46,709 nt of DNA from Sphingomonas sp. Leaf230 (GTDB lineage Bacteria; Pseudomonadota; Alphaproteobacteria; Sphingomonadales; Sphingomonadaceae). The stretch lies in the NCBI RefSeq assembly GCF_001421745.1, contig NZ_LMKW01000003.1, forward strand, positions 1 to 46,709, in the 5' to 3' direction. Shown piece after piece: positions 1 to 8,292 of this stretch. Made by a program: the position numbers and the translations under genes. The notes under the pieces were generated by a model. It searched no databases and was not told the DNA's origin. It saw only the letters and a list, made by a program, of their open reading frames with translations. Within the stretch, counting starts at the first letter, position 1, and each line of letters begins with the position of its first letter.

Positions 1-42
1 AACCTCGCCATCGTTGTAACGCCTGGTCGTACCGTCAGTCAT
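1..42 (-). CDS. Partial IS transposase ORF, N-terminus only
   Basis: The reading frame opens with ATG at 42 (minus strand) behind a GTGAGG ribosome-binding site and encodes MTDGTTRRYNDGEV before running off the window. The same 14 codons occur at the other end. The position, about 57 bp inside the IS terminus, is typical of a first transposase ORF (orfA). Fourteen residues are too few to name the family with certainty. Confidence 0.5.
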   Translation of the reverse strand, partial: MTDGTTRRYNDGEV

Positions 43-99
43 ATGCCTCACTCTTATCTAAGAGCGGGGCCCTGTCAGGTCATTTAGGGGGCCACCTCA
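1..99 (-). mobile_element. Outer end of an insertion sequence (left copy)
   Basis: These 99 bases are the exact reverse complement of 46611-46709, and identity stops at base 100. Read on the minus strand the element begins TGAGGTGGCCCCCTAAATGA, carries a CTCTTA-GA-TAAGAG palindrome, and then an ATG. The TG start and an early small ORF fit an IS3-type end, but the family call is tentative. The neighbouring IS630 transposase lacks its start codon exactly at this junction, which supports 99/100 as the true IS boundary. Confidence 0.75.
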
Positions 100-480
100 C
101 GAGCATTATCGGTAGATCTTCGGGATAGAGTTGTAGCGGCGATCGCTGGTGGTCTGTCGCGTCGGCAGGCTGCGGTACGGTTCGGTGTCAGCGCGGCCAG
201 CGCCGTCCGGTGGCAGCAGCTTGCAAACCAGCACGGGACGCCGGCGCCACAGCAGCAGGGTGGCGATCGACGCTCGATGAGGATCGAGGCGCATGCCGGG
301 TTGATCCTGGACGCTTACAAGGCGACGCCCGACATCACTCTGGCCGAGTTGCAGGCGCTCTTGGCTGATCACGGTACCGAGGTCGCACTCGGCACGATAT
401 GGCGGTTCTTCGCGCGGCGCGGGATCACGCGCAAAAAAAGACCGCGCACGCGACCGAGCAAGACCGCCCCGACATCCTGA
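100..480 (+). CDS. IS630-family transposase, ORF A (5' truncated)
   Basis: The frame is open from the IS junction at 100. It encodes an N-terminal helix-turn-helix (starting [17 protein letters not shown], then [19 protein letters not shown]) and the linker domain ending near [15 protein letters not shown]. Only the first one or two codons are missing, apparently removed by insertion of the flanking IS. A run of seven A followed by G at 433-440 is a standard slippery site: a -1 shift there joins this frame to the catalytic ORF at 399-1040. With no start codon this copy should not make a functional protein unless transcription and translation enter from the flanking IS. Confidence 0.85.
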   Translation, partial: RALSVDLRDRVVAAIAGGLSRRQAAVRFGVSAASAVRWQQLANQHGTPAPQQQGGDRRSMRIEAHAGLILDAYKATPDITLAELQALLADHGTEVALGTIWRFFARRGITRKKRPRTRPSKTAPTS

Positions 481-1040
481 CGCGGCGCGAGGAATGGTTC
501 GACGGTCAGCTCGATCTCGATCCCGAGCAGCTCGTCTTCATCGATGAGACCTGGGCATCGACGAACATGGCGCGTCGCTATGGCAGAGCGCCACGTGGCG
601 AACGATTGCGGGCTGGCGTGCCGCACGGGCACTGGAAAACCAAAACCTTCGTCGCTGGCCTGAGCCGTACGGGCATGATCGCACCTTGGGTTCTCGACGG
701 GCCGATGAACGGCGATGCCTTCACCACATACGTGACCCGCGTGCTGGTGCCCGAACTCTCACCGGGCAATGTCGTCATCATGGACAACCTATCCAGCCAT
801 AAAGTGCCAGCCGTGCGCGCGGCCATCGAAGCCGCAGGTGCCCGGCTCCTGTTCCTTCCGCCCTACAGCCCGGACTTCAACCCTATCGAAATGGCCTTCT
901 CCAAACTGAAGGCACACCTGCGAAAGGCGGCCGAGCGGACCATCCACGGCCTCTGGGATGCCATCGGCCGTATCGTCGACCTTTACTCGCCCCAGGAATG
1001 CTCGAACTATTTCGCAGCCGCTGGTTACGATGCAGACTGA
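399..1040 (+). CDS. IS630-family transposase, ORF B (DDE catalytic domain)
   Basis: This is the DDE domain of an IS630/Tc1-mariner-type transposase. It shows the three acidic motifs in order: FIDETW (first D), [10 protein letters not shown] (second D) and [11 protein letters not shown] (final E), as expected for the family. It overlaps ORF A in the -1 frame, so the normal product would be a frameshift fusion made at the A7G run at 433-440; the ATG at 399 is probably not the natural start. The domain is intact through its C-terminus ([12 protein letters not shown]). The right end of the IS probably lies near GAAACCGCTCTA at about 1047-1056. The left inverted repeat is lost. Confidence 0.88.
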   Translation: MAVLRAARDHAQKKTAHATEQDRPDILTRREEWFDGQLDLDPEQLVFIDETWASTNMARRYGRAPRGERLRAGVPHGHWKTKTFVAGLSRTGMIAPWVLDGPMNGDAFTTYVTRVLVPELSPGNVVIMDNLSSHKVPAVRAAIEAAGARLLFLPPYSPDFNPIEMAFSKLKAHLRKAAERTIHGLWDAIGRIVDLYSPQECSNYFAAAGYDAD

Positions 1041-1138
1041 TCAGAAACCGCTCTAGTCGTGACTATGGCGCAGTTGCAATCGCCTGATGCGGAACTTGTC
1101 TCATGGCGTGCTACCATGAGTTCATATCATACACCTGT

Positions 1139-1909
1139 TCATCGGCTAAGCAGGCCCCGGAGGCGAAACCCAAGGGTCGCACGCCATCGATCAACTGTAA
1201 CAATCCAAGCGGGAAGCCCTGAGTGACGCCGCTTGGCATCCGCTGTTTCAAGAAAAACGCGGTTGGACCGCCCTGAACTAATCCCGCCCACGCCCATTTG
1301 TACCGTAATGACGTTTAAAAAGGCGGTTTTCAGAGTGTGGCCGGCACGCAAAAGCAGTTCATAGTCGCCGGTGATCATGAAACTCTCATCGTACAAGCCG
1401 ACCCGATCGAACAGAGAACGCCGATGCATGGAGCCGACGTGCGCTGTCGTCATATAACGGCGGAATTGTTTCCATCGCCAAGGCAATCCTATTATTGGCG
1501 CATGCTCACCTTCACCGTAGCGCACACGCGAAGACAAGAACTCTGCCTCGGGCGACATCGCAATCTGCCGTGCGTACGCATCTAGCGCGCCAGGCAAAAG
1601 AATGTCATCTGCTCCAAGGAAGCAGATATAGCTCCCACGTGCTACACGTACACCTTTGTTCCAAGCGTGATAAATACCGTTATCGAGCTCACTTATCCAA
1701 TAGTCTATCTGCGCGTCATAACGCCGTATGACATCAATTGTGCGATCGGTTGATTGGCCATCTATTACAATTAGCTCAACATCGCCCCTACCCTGGGTCA
1801 AAACGCTGATAATAGCGTCGGATAGTGTCGAAGATGCATTAAAGCATGCTATGATAAGCGATACTACTGGGGCGACCTCAGAAAATCTTCTAGAATTATT
1901 ACTATTCAT
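1139..1909 (-). CDS. GT2-family glycosyltransferase (EPS cluster)
   Basis: This 256-residue protein is a GT-A-fold family 2 glycosyltransferase. It has VVSLIIACFNASSTL at about 15-29, the nucleotide-binding IDGQSTDRT at 49-57, WISELDNGIYHAWNKG at 71-86, and a DXD-like FLGADD at 97-102. The SELDNGIYHAWNKG block is typical of WcaE-like colanic-acid-type transferases. It should add one sugar from a nucleotide donor to the lipid-linked repeat unit on the cytoplasmic membrane face. It is the last gene of the leftward wzy-GT-wzx-GT operon and is separated from wzx by an AT-rich 119-bp gap. Donor and linkage cannot be read from the sequence. The start lacks a strong Shine-Dalgarno. Confidence 0.85.
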   Translation of the reverse strand: MNSNNSRRFSEVAPVVSLIIACFNASSTLSDAIISVLTQGRGDVELIVIDGQSTDRTIDVIRRYDAQIDYWISELDNGIYHAWNKGVRVARGSYICFLGADDILLPGALDAYARQIAMSPEAEFLSSRVRYGEGEHAPIIGLPWRWKQFRRYMTTAHVGSMHRRSLFDRVGLYDESFMITGDYELLLRAGHTLKTAFLNVITVQMGVGGISSGRSNRVFLETADAKRRHSGLPAWIVTVDRWRATLGFRLRGLLSR

Positions 1910-2028
1910 AGCTATTTAATAACCCATCCCCTGCAAACGCTGCACTATATCGATTTGTAATGTGGCATCAGTTATTTTGCAAAGAATACCAATCCAGGCG
2001 GTGTTGATAGCTCAAGTACTAGTTCAAC

Positions 2029-3342
2029 TTATTCCCGCTCTGGGTCTTTTCGTAGATGCCGCACCAGATCGACGATCATCAGGCACATTAGCAGGCCGTA
2101 GGCAACGCGGCTGAGCGCTGCGCCGGTCAAGTCCAGATGCTTTATAAGGAACCACGTAGTCGCTAATGAGATCAAACCACCGGCTAAGCTGATCTGCGCA
2201 ACCGATCGCGCTTTGCCCATCGCTAAAAGCACGTAATAGGCAACGCTGCTCAGGGCCATGCAGATATAGGCGATAACGGTAACGCGCAGGATTCCGGCAC
2301 CGCGATCCGCGATCGCGCTACCAACCCACAGGCGAAGGATATCGTGACTGAAAATGCATAGCGGCAGGGCAATCGCTCCTGTCATAAGCGCAACGACTAC
2401 GAAAGCGCGGCCGGTGATCGAGGTGATGTGACGCCGGTCATCGATGCGGCTGATGCGCGGCAGCAGGATCTGTCCCGCCGCAGCGGGAACGGCGTGAACC
2501 TGCTGGGCTAGCTGTATGCAGACGCTGTATGTGGCTAGCGCGCTCGCCCCAAGCATCCCGCCGACCAGGAAGCGGTCAACCGTGCCGAAGAGCGTTCCAC
2601 CAATCATTTGCGCCCAGCTCCACAATCCGAACGAAAGCATTCCCCTGATGCGCCGAGGATCCCATGCCGGAAGCAACGGCCCGGACCCCATCAGGTACGA
2701 GACCATGGTTGCCTTGATGGTAGTACGTAAGCACGTCAGCGCCAGCGTGGCCAGTATCACCGCACTTAGCTGATGAGTTACCCAAGCCGCAGTCACCGCG
2801 GCGGTAATCGTGGCTAGCTTGCTACCAATCTCGACCCGTGCCGACCAGTCAAACCGTTCCAATCCACGCAACGCGGCGACAAAAATTCCGTCGATTTGTT
2901 CCAACGCGATCAGCCCCGCCGCGCCATAGAACAACATCCCAACCGTCGCGGACGAGCCCATCCGTTTCAATAATTCCGGTCCGTCGGTTATCCCCACGAT
3001 GATGATCGCAGAGCACAGGACAGTGGTGGTAATCAGCGTCAACGCTAGCCCGTTCCGCACCGCTGCGATCGCCCCCGCGACATCACCGCGGGCGTGCTGT
3101 TCCGATACATCGCGAACTACCACCGTCCCCATGCCAAACCCGGCGACCCCGCCAAAGCCGTTGAAGGCCAAGAGCAGCAGCCACTGGCCGTATTGTTCGG
3201 ACCCCAGCAGCTTGAGGTAGATCGGCGTCGCCACGAACATCATCGCCGGGTAGGCGAGATATTCCGCCATTGCCCATATGCCCTGCCGGCCCTGCCCGCC
3301 CAGGCGCCGCAGCCCAGCCAGTCGCGCGCGCACGCTAATCAT
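2029..3342 (-). CDS. wzx: Wzx-type polysaccharide flippase
   Basis: About 437 residues of almost continuous hydrophobic segments with short charged loops, matching MOP/PST-superfamily O-antigen and EPS flippases in length and pattern. The N-terminus includes GIWAMAEYLAYPAMMFVATPIYLKLLGSEQYGQW, cut here as AEYLAYPAMMFVATPIYLKL, typical of the family's first helix pair. It is expected to move undecaprenyl-linked repeat units across the inner membrane. I chose the ATG at 3342 because it overlaps the upstream GT stop codon as ATGA, implying translational coupling; the frame stays open to an upstream start at 3369. It lies between two GT2 genes and downstream of the Wzy-like gene. Confidence 0.88.
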   Translation of the reverse strand: MISVRARLAGLRRLGGQGRQGIWAMAEYLAYPAMMFVATPIYLKLLGSEQYGQWLLLLAFNGFGGVAGFGMGTVVVRDVSEQHARGDVAGAIAAVRNGLALTLITTTVLCSAIIIVGITDGPELLKRMGSSATVGMLFYGAAGLIALEQIDGIFVAALRGLERFDWSARVEIGSKLATITAAVTAAWVTHQLSAVILATLALTCLRTTIKATMVSYLMGSGPLLPAWDPRRIRGMLSFGLWSWAQMIGGTLFGTVDRFLVGGMLGASALATYSVCIQLAQQVHAVPAAAGQILLPRISRIDDRRHITSITGRAFVVVALMTGAIALPLCIFSHDILRLWVGSAIADRGAGILRVTVIAYICMALSSVAYYVLLAMGKARSVAQISLAGGLISLATTWFLIKHLDLTGAALSRVAYGLLMCLMIVDLVRHLRKDPERE

Positions 3343-4082
3343 TGCTGCTGCCGCACAGGACGCAGCCAATGGGTGGCAAAATAGCGCAGATAGCTTGCGG
3401 CGTGCCAGCGCAGGAATTTCATTTGACGGTGACTGTCGCGGCGTGCGTCATGAATGGCCGCAACCGCGGGACATAGCATCACCGATCGTCTCGAGCGCCA
3501 CATTCGCGCACAGAGATCGATGTCCTCGCAATAGAGGAAATAACGCTGATCGAACCCACCCACCGCGCGATACGCTTCGGTGCGGGCAAGCATGAACATT
3601 CCCGCAACCCAATCGACCGGCGTCGGTGCGTCCCCGTGCGCGTAGCGGTAGCGACCGTCGTCACCGCCCGTGCGCCGGCGCAGCAATGACCAAGGCGTCG
3701 GAAAACGACGTGCACTGTCCTCAACCGCCAGCGCCGCAGACAGGATCGCTGGCGCGACCAGTCCCACTCCTGTGCGATCAGCTTCGCGCAGCAACGCAGG
3801 AAACGGGTTTTCGGTTAGACGAATGTCAGGGTTCAACACGCACACGTGCGTGCCTCGTGCCAGCGCCAACGCCTGATTATGATTATGCCCGAAACCAAGT
3901 GGGACCGGATTGTCGATGATCTGGCCCGACAGTCCTGTCGGCAACTCTGTTATGCCTCCGCTGGGTAAATTGTTGGTCAGGATGACCTCCAGCGGCGTGA
4001 CTCGTGCGATCTCGACGAGATCGCCGAGCAGCGCGGCAACGAGTGGGCCTTGCCCATGACTGACGACAGAAACGCTAAGCAT
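3339..4082 (-). CDS. GT2-family glycosyltransferase, rhamnosyltransferase-like
   Basis: From the ATG at 4082 this is a 247-residue family 2 transferase resembling WbbL-type rhamnosyltransferases. It starts directly with the Rossmann strand MLSVSVVSHGQG, then GFGHNHNQALALARG at 63-77, the metal-binding LNPD at 83-86, DWVAGMFMLARTEAY at 157-171 and FLYCEDIDLC at 182-191. Upstream in-frame ATG codons (to 4142) only add a region overlapping wzy and are less likely. The gene begins 13 bp after the wzy stop and overlaps wzx by 4 bp. A rhamnosyl role is plausible given the rml genes nearby, but this is inference. Confidence 0.85.
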   Translation of the reverse strand: MLSVSVVSHGQGPLVAALLGDLVEIARVTPLEVILTNNLPSGGITELPTGLSGQIIDNPVPLGFGHNHNQALALARGTHVCVLNPDIRLTENPFPALLREADRTGVGLVAPAILSAALAVEDSARRFPTPWSLLRRRTGGDDGRYRYAHGDAPTPVDWVAGMFMLARTEAYRAVGGFDQRYFLYCEDIDLCARMWRSRRSVMLCPAVAAIHDARRDSHRQMKFLRWHAASYLRYFATHWLRPVRQQQ

Positions 4083-4095
4083 TGTACGAATGACC

Positions 4096-5421
4096 CTAGC
4101 GACCGTTGCCAGCAATCCGTTGCACCACGGACTGTGGCACATCGATCACCGAGCGCAGCGGCACGATGGAGAAGAGTAATGCCCCCACCACAAAGTGGGA
4201 GCGTGAATACGTTGGCTCTTTCAAGAGCACCCCGAACACCAGCGTAAAGGCAAAGGTGAATAGAAATACTTGGGCTTGCGATTCTTCGCATACCGGCAGC
4301 AATCCGCTGCCGGTCGCCCGCCATAGCTGCAGCAGGCGGGAACCGATGCCACACAGCACAGCGGCCGTTAATACTGGGCCCAGTTCAATAGTAATTCGAA
4401 ACAGCCCTGAGAAGGCATCTTGGCGGTTGAGCTCGCTCAAGCCAAGAAAGGCTAGCTCGGCCGAATAGGGCGAGTAGAACTCGAACTGGCCCGTTCCGCC
4501 AAGGCCCGCACCAACCAGCGGATAGCGCCAAAACGAGGCGACCATCTGATCGAAGCCTTGCAGCCAAGACAGCAGCGATAGGTTCGACGAGGCGTCCTGC
4601 ACGTCGATCCGGCTATGATAATGTGGATCGTAGGTGAACAGCCAATAGAGCACCCCCATTGCGATTCCGCCTAGGATCAAGGTGCGCAGGTTGATCGACC
4701 GCGACAGTAGGCCCAGCGATGTCAACGCAACCACGAACGAAAGGATATGCGTCGATTTCGTAAAGAAAGAAACGCCGAAGAACAGCACCCCCCCTAAAAT
4801 CGATAGCCGCGCCCTGGTCCGGGTAGGCGCCCAGCGCGAAGAGAGTAGAAGACCTGCCGTCGTCCCCACCAATATGAGACCGGCAACGCTGGGCTCCGCC
4901 ATCAATCCTGCCGGACGATCTTGCCCCTGCACCAGATAGCCGAAGAGAATGGAGCCAGCTACCAACCCGACCCCAATGAGGACGATATAAAAAGCAGGCT
5001 TTGCATTTATAGGTAGCGAATTACGCGAACCAAATACCACAAGGATAGTAGAAAGGCAGACAAACGCCGAGGCAAACCGAGGGAGCGTTGCAGGGCCCAC
5101 CAAGAACATAATACATTCAAGAGTGATATAAGTAACAAAGAATAGTTTGAACGCATTACTCCATTGGATACTATTTCCGTTAAACAGGATCAGAACGGCA
5201 AACATGTAGAAGGCGATATTCGAGACATCGAATTTTGAGGTGCCAACATCCAGACCAAGCCACTGAAAGGGAAAAACCGCTAGGATCAGCAAGACCAGAT
5301 AATGAAGTGCACTGCCCGGCAAGAAGGCTGGACGAAAACGGGTAAGCGCAACACGATCGGATGAAACGACAAACCGGTAAACGGTCTCAGCTCGATTAAG
5401 GACAGCCGAAGGGTATTTCAT
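4096..5421 (-). CDS. Wzy-like EPS polymerase, integral membrane protein
   Basis: A 441-residue polytopic membrane protein with roughly ten or more hydrophobic segments and one long periplasmic-type loop (around residues 260-330, containing FTYDPHYHSRIDVQDASSN and WRYPLVGAGLGGTGQFEF). Arrangement and size fit Wzy polymerases or O-antigen ligase-fold proteins, which link repeat units at the periplasmic face of the inner membrane. No conserved catalytic motif can be cited because Wzy proteins diverge strongly. It is the first gene of the leftward operon and overlaps a dubious upstream ORF by 4 bp. A second protein of this fold is encoded at 9262-10644, so which one polymerises is unresolved. Confidence 0.75.
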   Translation of the reverse strand: MKYPSAVLNRAETVYRFVVSSDRVALTRFRPAFLPGSALHYLVLLILAVFPFQWLGLDVGTSKFDVSNIAFYMFAVLILFNGNSIQWSNAFKLFFVTYITLECIMFLVGPATLPRFASAFVCLSTILVVFGSRNSLPINAKPAFYIVLIGVGLVAGSILFGYLVQGQDRPAGLMAEPSVAGLILVGTTAGLLLSSRWAPTRTRARLSILGGVLFFGVSFFTKSTHILSFVVALTSLGLLSRSINLRTLILGGIAMGVLYWLFTYDPHYHSRIDVQDASSNLSLLSWLQGFDQMVASFWRYPLVGAGLGGTGQFEFYSPYSAELAFLGLSELNRQDAFSGLFRITIELGPVLTAAVLCGIGSRLLQLWRATGSGLLPVCEESQAQVFLFTFAFTLVFGVLLKEPTYSRSHFVVGALLFSIVPLRSVIDVPQSVVQRIAGNGR

Positions 5422-5745
5422 GTCGCCTGTATGCCAATATTTGTACTTTCGCCGAAGACTGGGGTATACCTGCCATCAACGATAACCCACACAATCCGCA
5501 GGCCAAAATTACTTGTTGGCAGCAGCCGTTTTATTTCGACACCGACCGATTTAACGGTAGGCTTGATTAAGGCTTTAAGCACGGCGCGCTCACTGAATTG
5601 GCTTCGGCAGACTGCTCCTGCCGTTATGAGAGGCCGTATGCCGCAATGTTCCGAAGCGCAAGCGTTCCCCGCTTTCATTGACGGCAGCGACCATGCGTGC
5701 TGAACGAAATGCTACTGACCAACTCGCCCGTATAGGAAGCAAACC
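5422..5745. other. Divergent intergenic region between the wzy operon and the sugar transferase
   Basis: These 324 bp separate two divergent transcription units and should hold both promoters. Each strand has an open frame (minus 5418-5678, plus 5431-5703), but neither has a recognisable domain or a good ribosome-binding site, and they mirror one another. I see no convincing -35/-10 pair or long palindrome. A TAGGAAGC Shine-Dalgarno at 5733-5740 serves the sugar transferase. Confidence 0.4.
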
Positions 5746-6363
5746 GTGAAGCGAGCCTTTGACCTCATCGTGTGCCTTGCGCTACTGGTTCCAGCCGCTT
5801 TGCTGTGCCTGGCCGTGTTGCCGATTGTATATCTGGACACGCGCGCGACGCCACTGTTCGTGCAGCGCCGCGTCGGTCGTGATAAGCGACCATTCCGGCT
5901 GGTCAAACTGCGCACGATGCGTGCCGATACCTCGCACATTGCCTCGCACGAGGTCGGCGCTGCGCAGATCACCGCCAGCGGCCGCTGGCTCCGACGGTTA
6001 AAGCTAGACGAGCTGCCGCAGCTTCTGAACGTTCTCACAGGAAGCATGAGCTTGGTTGGCCCGCGTCCGTGCCTGCCGGTGCAGCATGAATTGATCGAGG
6101 AGCGTGACAAGCGCGGCGTGTTCGGGCTGCGGCCCGGCATAACCGGACCCGCACAGGTGGCCGGGGTGGACATGTCCACCCCGGCCACCCTGGCAGAACT
6201 GGACGCTACCTATTTGGCGCCGTGGTCGCTGCACCGCGATCTGGCGCTGCTGTTGGCCACCGCGACCGGCAAGGGGCGCGGTGACGCCGCAATGTCGGGT
6301 AAGCGGCCAATATCGTCGTTTGGCAGTGGTGATGAGCCCCCGCCCCCCGGCGTTACCCGCTGA
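5746..6363 (+). CDS. Monotopic sugar-phosphate transferase (EPS priming enzyme)
   Basis: This 205-residue protein is a short-form bacterial sugar transferase (monotopic phosphoglycosyl transferase, PglC/WcaJ C-terminal domain). It starts at GTG behind TAGGAAGC. A single N-terminal hydrophobic re-entrant helix spans about 6-29, followed by RRVGRDKRPFRLVKLRTMR, the catalytic Asp-Glu pair in LDELPQLLNVL (88-89), and MSLVGPRPCLPVQ (101-113). The family transfers a sugar-1-phosphate from a nucleotide sugar to undecaprenyl phosphate to begin the repeat unit. The sugar is not deducible. Its 3' end overlaps the convergent beta-helix gene by 11 bp, so read-through of either gene would make antisense RNA to the other. 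Confidence 0.88.
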   Translation: MKRAFDLIVCLALLVPAALLCLAVLPIVYLDTRATPLFVQRRVGRDKRPFRLVKLRTMRADTSHIASHEVGAAQITASGRWLRRLKLDELPQLLNVLTGSMSLVGPRPCLPVQHELIEERDKRGVFGLRPGITGPAQVAGVDMSTPATLAELDATYLAPWSLHRDLALLLATATGKGRGDAAMSGKRPISSFGSGDEPPPPGVTR

Positions 6364-7558
6364 GACCAAGAGCTGTCAGGCGCGCGATCAACGCTTCGAT
6401 CGCCCGCCTAGCCTCCACGTCGCGAACAGTGCCGCCAACAGGCTTTGCCAGTACGTCGCCCGCACCGCCAAAATAGTCGGGATCGACCCGCCCCGTCGAC
6501 AGATCGCGCATCATGAAGCGGCGAGTGTTCTTCCCCGTATCCTTGAATCGCCCGCCAGCGGCTGCATAGGATAGCGCCTCGAAGGCATTTCCATCGCCGT
6601 CATTCGACAGAGCATTAAACAAGCTACCGCGCACCCAATTGCTTGTGCCTACAAAACTTGAAGCCTTGTCGTCATAGGTGCCGATAAAGCCATTGCGCTG
6701 CCCCTCACAGCGAAGACCGTATTGCCCGTTGAACTCAAGGTCGAGTCCGATGAAAGTGTTGCCGTTCGAGGCCGCGCCAACGTGGACGCCCCCAACGCCA
6801 TTTGCCTCACTGGTGCCGGACAGAAAGGTGCAGTTGCCCGCCTCAACCAAGCGAATGCCAATGTTGCTCACCTGCTCGATGATCGGCAGGTGAAAAAGGC
6901 AGTCTGACGTACCCTCTGAGTGATTGCGCGCTCCCAGAACTAAGCCGTCAACCGGGACGGGGTTGTGCCCGTTGATCCCCAGTCCGCTGGCCCGAATACG
7001 GAACTCAGTCGCGACGGCCCACCGCGTTCGCAGCACCGCAACCGCACAATCGCGTATATTTGCAGTAATCACCGAATGGTGCACCGCACGCACGTCCACG
7101 CCGATATCGGTATGCGCGTTGCCTCGTACCGTGGGCATGCCCAAGATGTAAATGCGGTACGCTCCACTATCCTGCGCGCCACCATCAAGCACGAAAGCAG
7201 GCCCTGTACCGCGATGGTGGAATGTTACACCTGGTGCGCAGTCGAGCGCTAACGCGGTGACCGCAAAGTTCGGTGACCTGTCGTAGGCATAGGTTCCAGC
7301 GGGCACATACAGTCTCGGTGCCGCGCCGCCGCTGTCGCTATGGACCTGCCCGACCCAAGCGAGTGCACGGCGCAGTGCGTCACCGTCGTCGGCCACGCCA
7401 TCACCGCGTGCGCCAAAGGCGTTAACGGACACAAAAGGCATACGCGGATCGGGAGGCAGGTCGGAACCCTGCCCGATCCCGGCTTGTGCCACGCTAACCG
7501 CGCTCATCCCGATCAAACCGGACGCACCACCAATCAATCGCCGCCGCTGTTTATCCAT
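6353..7558 (-). CDS. Tat-exported right-handed beta-helix protein, pectate-lyase/tailspike-like
   Basis: A 401-residue protein with an N-terminal twin-arginine-type signal (KQRRRLIGGASGLIGMSAVS, cleavage near AQA). A VSVNAFGARGDGVADDGDAL motif at about 43-62 is the hallmark of the pectate-lyase superfamily and phage tailspike head domains. The body is rich in repeated N/G turns (NGNTFIGLDLEFNG, GQRNGFIG), as in parallel beta-helices. Sphingan clusters of known producers contain a comparable lyase or tailspike-like gene. The likely role is binding or trimming polymer outside the cytoplasm, but no catalytic residue set can be assigned. It is transcribed toward, and overlaps by 11 bp, the sugar transferase. 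Confidence 0.8.
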   Translation of the reverse strand: MDKQRRRLIGGASGLIGMSAVSVAQAGIGQGSDLPPDPRMPFVSVNAFGARGDGVADDGDALRRALAWVGQVHSDSGGAAPRLYVPAGTYAYDRSPNFAVTALALDCAPGVTFHHRGTGPAFVLDGGAQDSGAYRIYILGMPTVRGNAHTDIGVDVRAVHHSVITANIRDCAVAVLRTRWAVATEFRIRASGLGINGHNPVPVDGLVLGARNHSEGTSDCLFHLPIIEQVSNIGIRLVEAGNCTFLSGTSEANGVGGVHVGAASNGNTFIGLDLEFNGQYGLRCEGQRNGFIGTYDDKASSFVGTSNWVRGSLFNALSNDGDGNAFEALSYAAAGGRFKDTGKNTRRFMMRDLSTGRVDPDYFGGAGDVLAKPVGGTVRDVEARRAIEALIARLTALGLSG

Positions 7559-7723
7559 TAACTATATCCGAGGGCATCGTTCGGCCATTTGTTGCAAGGT
7601 CCATGATTGTCATTAAAGAAAAACTCCTAACGTGCCCGGCGCAAGGCGCCTAACGCCTCGTCAGATTAATCCGGTATTAAGCCCCTCGTTACCAGAAAGT
7701 TGCTTCTGGACTACGGACGCACC

Positions 7724-8292
7724 ATGCCTTTGCCTGTTCGGTTTATCCTTCCCCGCCGCCACGACGATGCACGCAGCTGGTTTAACCGAAACCTACAATC
7801 GCGAAGCGCTCGCTGCGCATGGCATCGACGTGACTTTCGCCCTGGACAACCACTCCCTCTTGACGGCCGCGTTTACCTGGCACGAGCTGCGTCTCCAGAC
7901 GCAGCTGCGTGAGCAGGGTAAGCTAGGTGTTTAGTCCGCTGCATCCACGGAAGCGCCTCCGACGTCGCTGTGAATGTGCGGAACGGATCGCAGACCTACG
8001 GGCGGTGAGCCGGTACCAAGCTTCGCGCCGAGAATGGTGACCAGCTGTTCAACCCCGTCGGCTTTGCACATGGTTTCTGACGCTCGAGCCCGATTGCGAG
8101 GTCATGGACAAATGCACCGACCCTACGCATCGCAAGCGGATGGCGGGATCACGTAGGACAGTGCCGGGATCAACTGGCCGCTACGCGACGGGACCGCACC
8201 GGAACTCTCCGATAGGGAATGGCGCCAGTCTACTCTCGCAGGGTTAGACAGCCCCCTTCCCTTATGACGGGCGTCCGCTGCTCAGCTGTTGA
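7724..8292 (+). pseudogene. Decayed rmlC (dTDP-4-dehydrorhamnose 3,5-epimerase) copy
   Basis: This stretch aligns along its length with the intact rmlC at 20470-21045 but has several frameshifts and stops. Recognisable pieces in order are AHGIDVTFALDNHSLLTAAF (intact copy: ALGVTCTFVQDNHSL), LQTQLREQGKL (intact: FQTPPHGQDKL), a region around 8040-8100 matching the FIPIGFAHGF block, and an end reading YDGRPLLS (intact: YDGRPLAS). It cannot give a functional enzyme. It sits between the beta-helix gene and the wza/wzc operon, so rhamnose genes probably once lay here or the segment was duplicated. Confidence 0.85.

Noticed and set aside
5418..5703. Two mirrored short frames in the wzy/sugar-transferase intergenic region
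   Set aside because: Neither has a ribosome-binding site, domain or coding-like composition; the region is better read as divergent promoters.
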